From: Aquamicrobium zhengzhouense
Lineage (GTDB): Bacteria > Pseudomonadota > Alphaproteobacteria > Rhizobiales > Rhizobiaceae
Length of the DNA: 64,000 nt
Assembly: GCF_016124105.1 (NCBI RefSeq)
Contig: NZ_JADGMQ010000004.1
Span: 124,001-188,000, forward strand
Direction: 5' to 3'
Within the stretch, counting starts at the first letter, position 1; each line of letters starts with the position of its first letter. Shown here piece after piece: positions 26,686-36,205 of the stretch. Position numbers and translations under genes: made by a program. The notes under the pieces are model-generated. The model was given only the letters and a program-made list of their open reading frames with translations, was not told where the DNA came from and ran no database searches.

Positions 26686-28404
26686 TCAGGCACTCTGCGC
26701 AGCCGGCTGCACTTGCTGCTGGCCTACGCGCTGTACATTTGCTGTGGTGGGTTTGAACAGCTCCTGCGGCGTCGTGAACGCCTGCATAATGCCGTCACGC
26801 ATGATCAACACCTGATCGCTGATTGCGAGGAGGTTCGTCTTGTGGGTGACAAGTACGATCGTGATACCTGCAGCCTTCATCGCCTTGATGGCCTCGAATA
26901 GCGCCGTTTCACCCTCGCTGTCGAGGTTCGAGTTTGGCTCATCGAGGATCACCAGCTTCGGCATGCTGTAGATGGCGCGGGCCAGACCGATACGCTGTCG
27001 CTGGCCGCCGGAAAGCTGCGCACCATTGTCGCCAACCTGGGTCTCGTATCCGCCCGGCAACCGCAGGACCATGTCATGAACACCTGCCATCATGGCGGCC
27101 TTCACCACATCCTCGGACTCACCCGACTGGAAGCGCGAAATGTTTTCCGCGATGGTACCCGCAAACAGTCGAACTTCCTGCGGCAGATAACCTACATAAC
27201 GACCGATCTGCTCTGCATCCCAATGGGCGATTTCGGCGCCATCGATTCTGACGGTTCCGTTCACTGCCGGCCAAACGCCGACAAGGTGACGGATCAGGCT
27301 CGACTTTCCTGAACCAGAGGGGCCGATGACTGACAGGGTCTTCCCTGGCTCGAGGACGAAGTTGATATTCTTCAGGAACGGTGTGCGAGTGCCGGGAAGA
27401 ACCGACGTCAGATTTTCCACCTGGAGATGGCCGATAGGAACCGGCAATTCGGTGCGCTCTTCATCGCCCGGGATCATCTCGAAGAGGCGCTTCAAGCGAT
27501 CATGCGCCTGACGTGCAGTTACAAACTGCTTCCACTGCGCGACACCCTGCTCGACCGGCTGAAGTGCCCGGCCCATCATGATCGACGCGGCAATCATGAT
27601 ACCGGGACTAATCTCCTGGTGCAGAGCGAGGTAGGCACCTAGCCCTAGAATGGCCGACTGGATGACCATCCGGAAAAACTTCTGGAAGGTGAGGATTGTG
27701 CCAGCCTTGTCGCTCGCGTCTGCCTGAGCATCCAGCATCTCGCCGTGACGCTCCTTCCAGCGTTCACCCAGCGCCTTTTCCATTCCCATAGAGCGAATGA
27801 CTTCAGCGTTCTGCAGAACGGTACCGGCGAACTGGCTTGCACCCTGGGCCGCATTATTTGCGGCCTTAAGCTGGGTACGGGTCGAGTACTCGTTGATCAG
27901 GGCGAGCGCGAAAATGACGACCGCACCAAACAGGGCGAGGTAGCCCAACCAGGGATGGAACAGGAAACAGACGATGATGAAGATCGGCACCCATGGGGCG
28001 TCGAAGAACGCCAGAATGCCAGAGCCGGTCAGGAATTCACGAACCTTGTTGCCGTCGGACAGGATCTGCTCGGCACCGCCGTTGGGGTTCGAGATGCGCA
28101 GCCTCACAGCTCGACTGAAAAGACTCCGCGAGAGCACCTCGTCGAACTGCATGCCTGCGCGGACAAGCATTCGCGACCGCACGTATTCCAGGATACCGTA
28201 CACCATCATCAAAAAGAGTGTGATGAGAGAGATCATCACCAAGGTGTATTCGTTACGGGTCCCCAGCACACGATCATAGATCTGTAGCATGTATAGTGGC
28301 GCAGCGAACAGAAGCAGGTTGATCGCGAAACTAAAAACAAAAGTAGTTATTACGACCGCACGGAACCTGTCATAGGCTTCATGAAGAGGAGTCCTTTTTT
28401 GCAT
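26686..28404 (-). CDS. Type I secretion ABC permease/ATPase (PrsD family)
   Basis: 572 residues: about five or six membrane helices in the first 300 residues, then the ATPase with Walker A GPSGSGKSS (361-369), signature LSGGQRQR and Walker B LVILDEPNSNLD. It has no C39 peptidase domain, so its substrates keep their C-terminal signal, as with RTX proteins and the glycanases exported by rhizobial PrsD-PrsE. No RTX or glycanase gene is adjacent, so the cargo must be encoded elsewhere. It is the first gene of the minus-strand run, divergent from rfbC. Confidence 0.94.
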   Translation of the reverse strand: MQKRTPLHEAYDRFRAVVITTFVFSFAINLLLFAAPLYMLQIYDRVLGTRNEYTLVMISLITLFLMMVYGILEYVRSRMLVRAGMQFDEVLSRSLFSRAVRLRISNPNGGAEQILSDGNKVREFLTGSGILAFFDAPWVPIFIIVCFLFHPWLGYLALFGAVVIFALALINEYSTRTQLKAANNAAQGASQFAGTVLQNAEVIRSMGMEKALGERWKERHGEMLDAQADASDKAGTILTFQKFFRMVIQSAILGLGAYLALHQEISPGIMIAASIMMGRALQPVEQGVAQWKQFVTARQAHDRLKRLFEMIPGDEERTELPVPIGHLQVENLTSVLPGTRTPFLKNINFVLEPGKTLSVIGPSGSGKSSLIRHLVGVWPAVNGTVRIDGAEIAHWDAEQIGRYVGYLPQEVRLFAGTIAENISRFQSGESEDVVKAAMMAGVHDMVLRLPGGYETQVGDNGAQLSGGQRQRIGLARAIYSMPKLVILDEPNSNLDSEGETALFEAIKAMKAAGITIVLVTHKTNLLAISDQVLIMRDGIMQAFTTPQELFKPTTANVQRVGQQQVQPAAQSA

Positions 28405-28843
28405 GAACCTATCTCAATTTTCCCAAGCGCTCTGAATCTGCTTACCCCGATCGCTAATGTAGGTAGCCCCCCATGGCAATAAATGCAATAACTGCACTCT
28501 AAGTATAGTGAAGCACTGGAATCGAATTCCGACGCCTCCTAATCGCACATATTAGACCTCGCTAAATCTTTTCGCTTCCCAGCTTCTGCTAGACCTTCTC
28601 TTGCCAAACTCGGAGAAGCATCGAAATCTGCGAGGGATGGAACCGCCGCCGCCGCAGTTTTCCATGCCTCATACAGCCCCTAATGCGCATGGTGGGGAAT
28701 CTCGGTTCAAAACATCGCCTAAATCGGCTAGCACCACATCGCCCAAAGTCTGGTTTGCACTCCAGCAAATCGGGCCATCATATGAGAACGATGCCGGAGC
28801 AGTTTTCAACAGCTCCGTGCCAATCGAGGAGTGGAAGCCGACC
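28405..28843. other. Divergent intergenic region between the type I secretion and rfb genes
   Basis: About 440 bases, AT-richer than its surroundings in 28440-28600, separating minus-strand secretion genes from plus-strand rfb genes. A frame continuous with rfbC extends back to 28601, but its text (Pro/His/Ser-rich, no family match) looks non-coding. I see no clear sigma-70, EcfG or CtrA motif; a GGAAC at 28639 has the wrong spacing to the next GTT. Confidence 0.5.
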
Positions 28844-29416
28844 ATGAACGGTAACGTCTATCTGGTTCATCCCAAGCGCTTCGGCGACAGCCGCGGTTGG
28901 TTTACCGAGGTCTATAATGAAGAGCGTTTTGCTGAGATCGGCATCAGCTGCCGCTTCGTTCAGGACAACCACTCCATGTCTGCTCCCGTCGGCACTATCC
29001 GGGGGCTTCATTTTCAAACCCCGCCCTTCGCGCAAGCCAAGCTCGTGCGCTGCGTACGGGGCAGCATCTTCGATGTGGCGGTCGACATCCGGGCTGGATC
29101 GCCAACTAATGGCCAGTGGGTCGGCGCGATATTGTCAGCAGAGAATGGCGACCAGCTCTTTGTTCCAGCCGGGTTTGCGCATGGCTTCGTGACGTTGGAG
29201 CCCAATACGGAAGTCGTCTACAAGGTTTCAGCGCCTTACGCGCCCGCCAATGACGCCGGGCTGTTGTGGAATGACGAGGACATCGGCGTCAATTGGAACC
29301 TGCCCGACGGCGTCGAACCTGTACTCAGCGACAAGGATCAGCGGCAACCGCGACTGGCCGAGTTCGAAAGCCCCTTTTCCTGTGACGGCACCCCGATGCG
29401 TCTGATCGAGGTGTAA
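28844..29416 (+). CDS. rfbC: dTDP-4-dehydrorhamnose 3,5-epimerase
   Basis: 190 residues of the RmlC cupin family: PKRFGDSRGWF, VQDNHSMS, IRGLHFQ and FVPAGFAHGF are all present, including the catalytic His of RGLHFQ. It epimerises C3 and C5 of dTDP-4-keto-6-deoxyglucose. The start is uncertain. ATG 28844 gives an N-terminus about eight residues shorter than usual before FGD, whereas a GTG at 28817 (VPIEEW) fits the family length but lacks a ribosome site. rfbD follows after six bases. Confidence 0.93.
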   Translation: MNGNVYLVHPKRFGDSRGWFTEVYNEERFAEIGISCRFVQDNHSMSAPVGTIRGLHFQTPPFAQAKLVRCVRGSIFDVAVDIRAGSPTNGQWVGAILSAENGDQLFVPAGFAHGFVTLEPNTEVVYKVSAPYAPANDAGLLWNDEDIGVNWNLPDGVEPVLSDKDQRQPRLAEFESPFSCDGTPMRLIEV

Positions 29417-29422
29417 CAGGAG

Positions 29423-30322
29423 ATGCGTCAGATCCTGATCACCGGCGGCACCGGACAAGTGGGCACCGAGCTGGCAGCTATCGACTGGCCGGAAGATGTC
29501 ACGCCACTCTTTCCAGGCCGCGACGAGCTGAACCTGGCTGATCCAGCCTCGATCAGAGCCTATGTCGGCGAGCGAGAAATCGCGGCTGTGATCAATCCGG
29601 CCGCCTATACCGCAGTCGACAAGGCGGAAACAGAAAGCTCATCGGCGTTTTCCATCAACGCTGTTGGGCCTGCCGCGCTAGCGGACGCCACACGCGAACG
29701 TGGCATCCCCCTTATTCATGTCTCGACCGATTACGTATTCGATGGCAGCAAAAACGCCGCATACGAGGTCGATGATCCCATCTGCCCGATCAACGTCTAT
29801 GGTGCATCCAAGGCCGCGGGGGAGTTGGCAGTCAGGACGGGCAACCCTCGTCACGTAATCTTGCGAACCGCGTGGGTGTTTTCGCCCCATGGCGGCAACT
29901 TCGTGAAGACAATGCTGCGCCTTTCAGACCGCTCTGAGCTGCGGGTCGTGAACGATCAAAAAGGGTGCCCGACATCCGCTGCAGATATCGCCGCGACATT
30001 GGCGACAATCGCACTACGCCAGCTTGATGACCCAGATGCCCCTTGCGGCACCTATCATTTCGTAAATGATGGGCCGACTACCTGGTTCAACTTTGCCAGT
30101 GAGATCTTTCGCCAGCACCACCAGCATGGCGCGGCGGTTCCCGTTGTTCATCCTATCGAGACCAGCGAGTATCCAACCCCAGCACGCCGCCCTACCAATT
30201 CGGTCCTTTCGACCGCGCGTTTGCAGGACGACTATGGTATCAAGCCGAGGCACTGGCGTGAGGCATTGGCTGACACGCTGGCCAGGTTACGTGAGACGAA
30301 TTCAGCAGGGAGCCACGGATGA
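29423..30322 (+). CDS. rfbD: dTDP-4-dehydrorhamnose reductase
   Basis: 299 residues, an RmlD extended SDR with [11 protein letters not shown] at residues 7-17, the [11 protein letters not shown] motif and the catalytic YGASK. It makes dTDP-L-rhamnose with NADPH. CAGGAG lies directly before the ATG. The last four bases overlap rfbA (ATGA), so the order C-D-A is translationally coupled. Confidence 0.95.
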   Translation: MRQILITGGTGQVGTELAAIDWPEDVTPLFPGRDELNLADPASIRAYVGEREIAAVINPAAYTAVDKAETESSSAFSINAVGPAALADATRERGIPLIHVSTDYVFDGSKNAAYEVDDPICPINVYGASKAAGELAVRTGNPRHVILRTAWVFSPHGGNFVKTMLRLSDRSELRVVNDQKGCPTSAADIAATLATIALRQLDDPDAPCGTYHFVNDGPTTWFNFASEIFRQHHQHGAAVPVVHPIETSEYPTPARRPTNSVLSTARLQDDYGIKPRHWREALADTLARLRETNSAGSHG

Positions 30323-31200
30323 AGGGAATAATTCTGGCGGGAGGTTCGGGCACAAGGCTTCATCCTGCGACGCTTGCTGTCAACAAGCAGCTCATCCCGA
30401 TCTACGACAAGCCGATGATCTACTATCCGCTATCGGTTCTGATGCTGGCTAAAATCCGCGAGATTTTGATCATCTCGTCGCCGGAGTACCTCGACAACTA
30501 CAAGCGTCTTTTTGGCGATGGCAGCAAGTGGGGCCTCAGCATCTCCTTTGCCGAGCAGCCAAGCCCCGACGGCCTTGCCCAGGCATTCACGATTGGTGCC
30601 GACTTTATCGGGTCGGATCCCGTGGCACTCGTGCTTGGCGACAATATCTTCTTTGGCGCCGGACTGAGCGGCCTCATGCAGAAGGCCAGCAGCCGCACCG
30701 ACGGCGCGACGGTGTTCGCCTATGAAGTTGATGATCCCGAGCGGTATGGTGTCGTCGAGCTTGATGCCGCCGGGCGCGCTCTAAGCCTTGAAGAGAAGCC
30801 GGCCGAACCAAAGTCGCGCTTCGCGGTGACTGGTCTCTACTTCTACGACAATCAGGTCGTTGAGTTCGCTCGAGGTCTGAAGCCTTCAAAGCGCGGCGAG
30901 TACGAAATCACCGATCTGAACCGCATCTACATGGAACAAGGCAATCTCTTCGTCGAGCGGATGTCTCGCGGTTACGCCTGGCTGGATACGGGCACCCATG
31001 ACAGTCTGCTGGAGGCCAGCGAATTCGTGCGGACCATCCAGCACCGCCAGGGCACGCACATCGCCTGCATTGAGGAAATCGCCTATCTTCACGGCTGGAT
31101 CTCGCAAGACACGCTCGTTGAATATGGCAATTATTATTCCAAGACCGCCTACGGCAAATATCTGCTGAAACTGGCTGAGACGCACCTGCCACAGCAATGA
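30319..31200 (+). CDS. rfbA: Glucose-1-phosphate thymidylyltransferase
   Basis: 293 residues with the nucleotidyltransferase motif [13 protein letters not shown] at residues 6-18, then [10 protein letters not shown] and the EEKP motif. It makes dTDP-glucose from dTTP and glucose-1-phosphate, the first committed step toward dTDP-rhamnose, and is normally inhibited by the end product. The length equals that of typical RmlA. The start overlaps the rfbD stop. Confidence 0.96.
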   Translation: MKGIILAGGSGTRLHPATLAVNKQLIPIYDKPMIYYPLSVLMLAKIREILIISSPEYLDNYKRLFGDGSKWGLSISFAEQPSPDGLAQAFTIGADFIGSDPVALVLGDNIFFGAGLSGLMQKASSRTDGATVFAYEVDDPERYGVVELDAAGRALSLEEKPAEPKSRFAVTGLYFYDNQVVEFARGLKPSKRGEYEITDLNRIYMEQGNLFVERMSRGYAWLDTGTHDSLLEASEFVRTIQHRQGTHIACIEEIAYLHGWISQDTLVEYGNYYSKTAYGKYLLKLAETHLPQQ

Positions 31201-31241
31201 TCCTGCCTTAGTTACCCATATACCAATCCCAGGGAGCCTAA

Positions 31242-32306
31242 ATGCGTATTCTCGTCACCGGAGGAGCCGGGTTCATCGGATCCGCACTGGTCCGTTACCT
31301 TGTCACCGACGTCGGCGCTGAGGTTCTGACCGTCGACAAGCTGACCTACGCTGGAAATCTCAATTCGCTGCGGGCGGTTGAGAGCGCCTCGAACCATCGG
31401 TTCCTGCAGGCCGACATCTGCGACGCCGCAGCGATGAATGAAGCGTTCGAAAGCTTCCGTCCAGACCGCGTGATGCACCTGGCAGCTGAAAGCCATGTTG
31501 ACCGTTCGATCACCGGCGCCGCCGACTTTATCGAGACAAACGTCATAGGCACATTCACCCTGCTGGAAGCGGCGCGACGTTACTGGTCTGCGCTTCCCTC
31601 GGAGCAGAAGGACGCGTTCCGCTTCCTCCATGTCTCAACCGACGAAGTCTATGGCTCGCTCGGTGATGACGGCTTGTTCGAAGAGGTCACGCCTTACGAC
31701 CCGTCCTCGCCTTATTCTGCCTCGAAGGCTGCCAGCGACCATCTCGCAACTGCCTGGCAGCGCACCTACGGGCTTCCGGTCGTCATCTCGAACTGCTCCA
31801 ACAATTATGGCCCATACCATTTCCCGGAGAAGTTGATCCCTCTCATTATCCTCAACGCTCTGGATAGGAAGCCTCTGCCCATTTACGGCACGGGGGCGAA
31901 TGTGCGCGACTGGCTCTATGTTGATGACCACGCAAAGGCGCTCCATCTCATCGCCTCGCGCGGGCGCGTCGGCGAGAAATACAATGTCGGCGGGCGCAAT
32001 GAGCGGCGCAACGTTGATGTCGTCAAACGCATTTGCCAGATTCTCGATCAGTTGAGGCCAGATGGCACGCCGCACGAGCAACTGATCCAATACGTTACGG
32101 ATCGCCCGGGCCACGACGCACGCTATGCCATCGACGCGACCAAGCTCGAAACGGAGTTGGACTGGCGTGCCGAAGAGAATTTCGACACCGGCATCGAAAA
32201 GACCGTGCAGTGGTATCTGGAAAACGAGTGGTGGTGGCGTCCGCTACGGGATGGTGTCTACAGCGGCCAGCGCCTCGGAACCCTAGAAACGACCGACGAG
32301 GACTAA
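31242..32306 (+). CDS. rfbB: dTDP-glucose 4,6-dehydratase
   Basis: 354 residues, an RmlB extended SDR with [10 protein letters not shown] at residues 7-16, STDEVYG, the catalytic YSASKA and the [14 protein letters not shown] block that shapes the dTDP-glucose pocket. It converts dTDP-glucose to dTDP-4-keto-6-deoxyglucose. It closes the plus-strand rfbCDAB operon; a palindromic repeat separates it from the convergent glycosyltransferases. Confidence 0.96.
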   Translation: MRILVTGGAGFIGSALVRYLVTDVGAEVLTVDKLTYAGNLNSLRAVESASNHRFLQADICDAAAMNEAFESFRPDRVMHLAAESHVDRSITGAADFIETNVIGTFTLLEAARRYWSALPSEQKDAFRFLHVSTDEVYGSLGDDGLFEEVTPYDPSSPYSASKAASDHLATAWQRTYGLPVVISNCSNNYGPYHFPEKLIPLIILNALDRKPLPIYGTGANVRDWLYVDDHAKALHLIASRGRVGEKYNVGGRNERRNVDVVKRICQILDQLRPDGTPHEQLIQYVTDRPGHDARYAIDATKLETELDWRAEENFDTGIEKTVQWYLENEWWWRPLRDGVYSGQRLGTLETTDED

Positions 32307-32400
32307 AGCGTGTCGCGATCGTTCGGATCGCGCTCCCACACCGTTCTTATTTTACCCGCATGCCTCCCGAAACCGGTTCACGCTTCGGGGGTATTGCTCC
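32307..32400. repeat. Palindromic intergenic repeat, possible bidirectional terminator
   Basis: Two hairpins fill the convergent gap: CGCGATC (32314-32320) with GATCGCG (32326-32332), and CCCGAA (32366-32371) with TTCGGG (32384-32389). The second, with CCGGTTCACGC in its loop, looks like a dispersed palindrome family common in rhizobial genomes. Position suggests termination of both operons. Confidence 0.5.
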
Positions 32401-32407
32401 AGACTCG

Positions 32408-33226
32408 TCAGAGCAGTTTCACGCCGTGCGTCCTGTAAAAACGCACGGCGGAACGCGCGAACTGGCGAATGTGCCACCAGCCCTTCTTGCCCGCGTGCCC
32501 ACCGGCATGCACGATCTTCACCGCGGGCAGATATGCGACGCTGGTTTTCTTGCCCGCACGCAACGACAAGTCAAAATCTTCGAAATAGAGGAAGTATCCT
32601 GGATCGAAGCCTCCAAGCTCCCGCAGAACATTTCCGCGAAAGAACATGAAGCAGCCACTGACGATTGGTGGCTCCCAATAGATCTGACCCTGCGTCTCCG
32701 CGCGCATCTCGTATCGGGCGAGCCGGTGATCGAAATGTTTGGTGACGCTCCGGGACGCGAAACCACGCAGGATGAGGTCGAACAGCGCCGGGTAGCGCTT
32801 GCACAAATATTGTCGCTCCCCATCCGGCCAGTGCGCCTGAGGCGTCACCAATCCGCAATCTGGATTGCATTCCAGAAAATCGTGTGCGGCAAATAATGCA
32901 TCAGCGCTCATCTCGATGTCTGGGTTCAGGATCAGATGATAGTCGCCGATCTGATCGAGGATGAGATTGTGTGCCCGGCCAAAGCCAATATTCCCATGCC
33001 CGTGCAAGATCTGCACCGACGAGCCACCCAACTCGCTGCCGGCGATTTCGGCAACTTCATTGCGGGGAGAGTTGTCGATGATGAAGATGCGGACCTTCTC
33101 GGAAGAATACGCCGCCACCGCTTCCCGCAGCGTGGAGAGAGTGCGCCGGAACTCTTCGCAATTCGACCGATAGGTTACGATCGAGACCGTCAGGCTCTTT
33201 CGGGATTTGATGACATCATCCGCCAT
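32408..33226 (-). CDS. GT2-family glycosyltransferase
   Basis: 272 residues, GT-A fold: VSIVTYRSN at about 14-22, IIDNSPRN, the nucleotide-sugar metal motif LILNPDIEM, and the acceptor-side motif FLYFEDFDLSLR. It resembles rhamnosyltransferases of surface polysaccharide loci. Cytoplasmic, possibly membrane-associated by its basic C-terminus. Its ATG directly follows the stop of the preceding gene (TAGATG), so the two are coupled. Confidence 0.88.
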   Translation of the reverse strand: MADDVIKSRKSLTVSIVTYRSNCEEFRRTLSTLREAVAAYSSEKVRIFIIDNSPRNEVAEIAGSELGGSSVQILHGHGNIGFGRAHNLILDQIGDYHLILNPDIEMSADALFAAHDFLECNPDCGLVTPQAHWPDGERQYLCKRYPALFDLILRGFASRSVTKHFDHRLARYEMRAETQGQIYWEPPIVSGCFMFFRGNVLRELGGFDPGYFLYFEDFDLSLRAGKKTSVAYLPAVKIVHAGGHAGKKGWWHIRQFARSAVRFYRTHGVKLL

Positions 33227-34138
33227 CTAGATCCTGCCCATTCGCCCGCGAACGCCATGCCATAATCCTAACGCCATCATGCGCAAATGCTCGAAGCGAC
33301 GTGGCGCGAAGGCGAAGAAGAAGATCAGTTGCTTCAAAGAGCGGACCAGAAGGACAATCCGCCACGAGGATGAGATCCAGCTTTGGCGGCTCAGCCAAAC
33401 CGCGTTGCGAATGTGATAGTAGTGGCGGAGCGGACTACGCAGCGGCACCCGCCTGTTCCGGAAGCTGATCCATTCATCGCCAAGAGCATGTTCCATCTTT
33501 GCAGCGTACACGCCGAACGAGAGATAGCCATCGCTACGTGCCCGTAGCCCCCATTCTACATCGACGTAGTCGATGAAGAGTTCCTCAACCATCAAACCGA
33601 CGCGGTCGAGCGTCGACATCGCGATCAGGCATCCGGAAGCAATCAGGAAATCTGCTTCGGCTACCTTGTCTTCCGCCTTCCGCTCGCGCCTGCGAAGCTT
33701 CAGTCCGTCAAGATCAACGAATACGGCGGCCTCGCCTTGGCGTGGATCCACATAAGAGGGTCCCACCGCCGCGATTTGTTGCTCCGAACTGGCGAGATCT
33801 ACGTGCGCCCGAACGAGCGTGGCGACCATATCCGGCGCCGGAATGCTGTCCTGATCAAGCAGGAGAACGTAATCCGCTCCCAAAGTGCGGGCACGCATGA
33901 TCCCGTCATTTTGGGCCTTGGCGATGCCGAGATTATCGCCAAGCTCAATGACTTCGCATTGGTGCAACGCACGCAGATCCGTGAAGTCGAAATCGGACCC
34001 ATTGTCGACGATGAGCAGCGCTGTCAGTTGAGGACGAACCGCGCGCACCAGTTCCGCCAACCTTTCAGAACATGGCTGATAGGTTACGATCACGCCGCAG
34101 ACCTTGACTGCGTCCTGCGGCATTTCGGGCAATTTCAT
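33227..34138 (-). CDS. GT2-family glycosyltransferase, rhamnosyltransferase-like
   Basis: 303 residues. VIVTYQPC, IVDNGSD, LLLDQDSIP and FIDYVDVEWGLR follow the pattern of RfbF-type rhamnosyltransferases; DQD is the likely metal site. The C-terminal 60 residues are hydrophobic and basic, suggesting membrane association. It lies three bases after the stop of the unrecognised 579-residue protein and abuts the next GT2 gene, so the three genes form one operon. Confidence 0.88.
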   Translation of the reverse strand: MKLPEMPQDAVKVCGVIVTYQPCSERLAELVRAVRPQLTALLIVDNGSDFDFTDLRALHQCEVIELGDNLGIAKAQNDGIMRARTLGADYVLLLDQDSIPAPDMVATLVRAHVDLASSEQQIAAVGPSYVDPRQGEAAVFVDLDGLKLRRRERKAEDKVAEADFLIASGCLIAMSTLDRVGLMVEELFIDYVDVEWGLRARSDGYLSFGVYAAKMEHALGDEWISFRNRRVPLRSPLRHYYHIRNAVWLSRQSWISSSWRIVLLVRSLKQLIFFFAFAPRRFEHLRMMALGLWHGVRGRMGRI

Positions 34139-34141
34139 GTG

Positions 34142-35881
34142 TCAGGCGATGCCGTAATCCAGAAAATACTGCAGATGCCCGATGGTGGAAATCACGCTGC
34201 CATCCTCGGTCACCCAACGCAGCGTATACGTCACATCCGTTGCCTCGTCTATCGCAGTCATGTCTACGAGGACGATATGCGCGTCGAACTGGACCAGTTC
34301 AATTTTGCCCGCACGCTCGATGAACTTGGCTACGAAGTCTTTTGCCCGGTCATCATACTCCAGATAGGAAATCTGATTTCCAACCGGGCGTACCGGCTCA
34401 ACGACGGCAGCGACCGGTGTCTCAGGATCGTCAATAACCGAGCCGCTGGCAGCATCGCCATCCTTCTGGCCGTCCTGGAACCGGTCTAGCAGCACTTGCA
34501 GTTCGCGTTGATCCAGCGATGTGGAGACCATCAGGTCACCATATTTGTGCTCCGCAAGCCCTCCGACGAAGCCATCGACCATCGCGAGCAAAATCTGCGA
34601 TTCACTGGCACGGGCCACTTCGACCGCAGCAGTTTGCGCAGCTGGTGCCGGGTCCGGCGTTGGCGCTGCCGCAGGCTGCGCATCAGCGCCCTTGGATCCT
34701 CCCTTAGCCATCTTCACCGGAGCAGCGTCGTCTGCCACCTTCGCATCCGAATTGGCTTCATCCGCGATGTCCGCTTGCTGACCGGCCAAATGCGCCTCTG
34801 CAGCAAGACCATCCAGCAAGAATGGAACGTCGACTTTCAGGTCGGAGTTCTGAAGATGCTGGGCGACGTCGGCAACAAGCCCGTCCGATGCCACCGAGGA
34901 TGCTCCGTCGTACGCATCCGTCGGAGTGCCCTCTCCCTCGACGTATTGAACTCCGCCGTCCGTTTCGCTGACATTCGCCAGCGCGAGAAAATCCCAGCCT
35001 GCCTCAGTTGTTTCTGGAACATCCGAGATGTGGACGAACCCATAACCGATGGCGATCGCAGCAAGGCTGGCGGCAAGGCTTTGCGCCCAGGCAACGGTTC
35101 CGCTTGTCGAAGTCGCTCCTCCGCGTGCGTCGGACGACACGCCCGCCTTCGCAGAATCGGTCGTGGTCGGCGCAGTGAACTCTCCGGCGCCATAGGAATG
35201 AGCTTGCTCATCAAGCGCCGCATCCAACTGGCTCACCGCCAGTTCCGGCGAAAGAACCAGAGCGGATGTGGATGCATCGAGAGCCGAGAACGGATCGGTG
35301 CGGCCTTCGGCCTCCTCCATTGCGTGGGCCATTCCGACGAAATCATCTGATGCAACGTACAGGGACCAGATCAGCGCTCCCAGCATCACAGCCGGATGAA
35401 GACGGATCGTCTGGTCGTGCAGCATCCGCGGCCGCAGTGAAATCACATTCCCGGTCGCGGGTGTGCCCTTTGCTGCCACGCTGCTCACGAACTTGCGGAT
35501 CAGCTCCGCAAAATCAGAGCCCTCCAGAATTTCCGGCAGTCCAGGGCTGTCGAGAATATAGCGACCATCAATGCGCGCGAGATGGACGAAGACTTCGCCA
35601 TCATCTCGGAGAAAAACGAACCAGGGAGCCCCGTCTTCGGCTAGGCCACGCGCGGATGTGATGCTGATGCTGGCCTGAATGAGCAGACTTTCGACACGGT
35701 AAAGGTCTGCAATTTCCTGGTTCGACCAATCGCCCTGTCTATGCGCGTCATGATTGAACGTGGAGACGACCACATTGCCAGTCGCGGTAGACCCTACCTG
35801 ATGTCCATGCGCGGAATCGTGGCCAGCATAGCTGCCCCTTTTTGCGAACCGCGCCGATGGAAATGCCAGGACCTTGCCCAT
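34142..35881 (-). CDS. Unrecognised acidic protein with two hydrophobic segments
   Basis: 579 residues from ATG 35881 (a TTG five codons upstream is possible; neither has a good ribosome site). I do not recognise it. Residues 50-135 look like a compact domain (DWSNQEIADLYRVESLL, WFVFLRDDGEVFVHLARIDG). Hydrophobic segments at about 163-178 and 264-285 could span the membrane. The rest is Ala/Asp/Glu/Thr-rich and probably disordered, with a Pro/Ala stretch at about 395-415 and a charged C-terminal domain (about 480-579). It heads an operon with two glycosyltransferases, so a role in polysaccharide synthesis, its control or its surface attachment is plausible. Confidence 0.7.
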   Translation of the reverse strand: MGKVLAFPSARFAKRGSYAGHDSAHGHQVGSTATGNVVVSTFNHDAHRQGDWSNQEIADLYRVESLLIQASISITSARGLAEDGAPWFVFLRDDGEVFVHLARIDGRYILDSPGLPEILEGSDFAELIRKFVSSVAAKGTPATGNVISLRPRMLHDQTIRLHPAVMLGALIWSLYVASDDFVGMAHAMEEAEGRTDPFSALDASTSALVLSPELAVSQLDAALDEQAHSYGAGEFTAPTTTDSAKAGVSSDARGGATSTSGTVAWAQSLAASLAAIAIGYGFVHISDVPETTEAGWDFLALANVSETDGGVQYVEGEGTPTDAYDGASSVASDGLVADVAQHLQNSDLKVDVPFLLDGLAAEAHLAGQQADIADEANSDAKVADDAAPVKMAKGGSKGADAQPAAAPTPDPAPAAQTAAVEVARASESQILLAMVDGFVGGLAEHKYGDLMVSTSLDQRELQVLLDRFQDGQKDGDAASGSVIDDPETPVAAVVEPVRPVGNQISYLEYDDRAKDFVAKFIERAGKIELVQFDAHIVLVDMTAIDEATDVTYTLRWVTEDGSVISTIGHLQYFLDYGIA

Positions 35882-36205
35882 GCAGACACTCGTCAAATTT
35901 TAGCGCGACCCTGGGCCACGCGCTCCGAACATCATTGTGAACCACTGCACGTTGTGCACTTTTTTACTCGAAGCAACAACCATTTTGTATGCCGGATGGA
36001 CCACTGAAACCTCAACAACAGTATCAACTGTACACAATCCGAGCGGTGTCTTCACAACCTTACTTCGCAGGCACTAGAATTTCAGAACGAACCGATTGCG
36101 ATTTTGATCGGCCGGCCACGCGCGCTCGATCAATTCGTGGCTTTGATGGAACGTTGCCCCGCCCTGAACGGTTCGGCCTTCGGAACGGATCAATCGGAGC
36201 CGGAC
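35882..36205. other. Divergent intergenic region before the SDR-topoisomerase operon
   Basis: About 320 bases, AT-rich at 35890-36050. The left part carries a small dyad (GCAC-GTT-GTGC near 35947). The right part holds the GGAAC-type promoter listed at 36148. I see no gene here. Confidence 0.5.
36148..36173 (+). promoter_or_regulatory. Candidate EcfG/RpoE2-type stress promoter (GGAAC-N17-GGTT)
   Basis: GGAAC at 36148-36152 and GGTT at 36170-36173, 17 bases apart, 33 bases before the SDR start. It matches the general stress consensus except the first -10 base. The downstream gene is of the general stress protein 39 type, which supports the call. Confidence 0.55.

Noticed and set aside
28639-28659. 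EcfG promoter before rfbC
   Set aside because: GGAAC is present, but the next GTT follows after 13 bases instead of 17-18, outside the allowed range.
28601-28843. N-terminal extension of rfbC by 81 residues
   Set aside because: The text is Pro/His/Ser-rich without likeness to the family, and RmlC proteins are normally about 180-190 residues.
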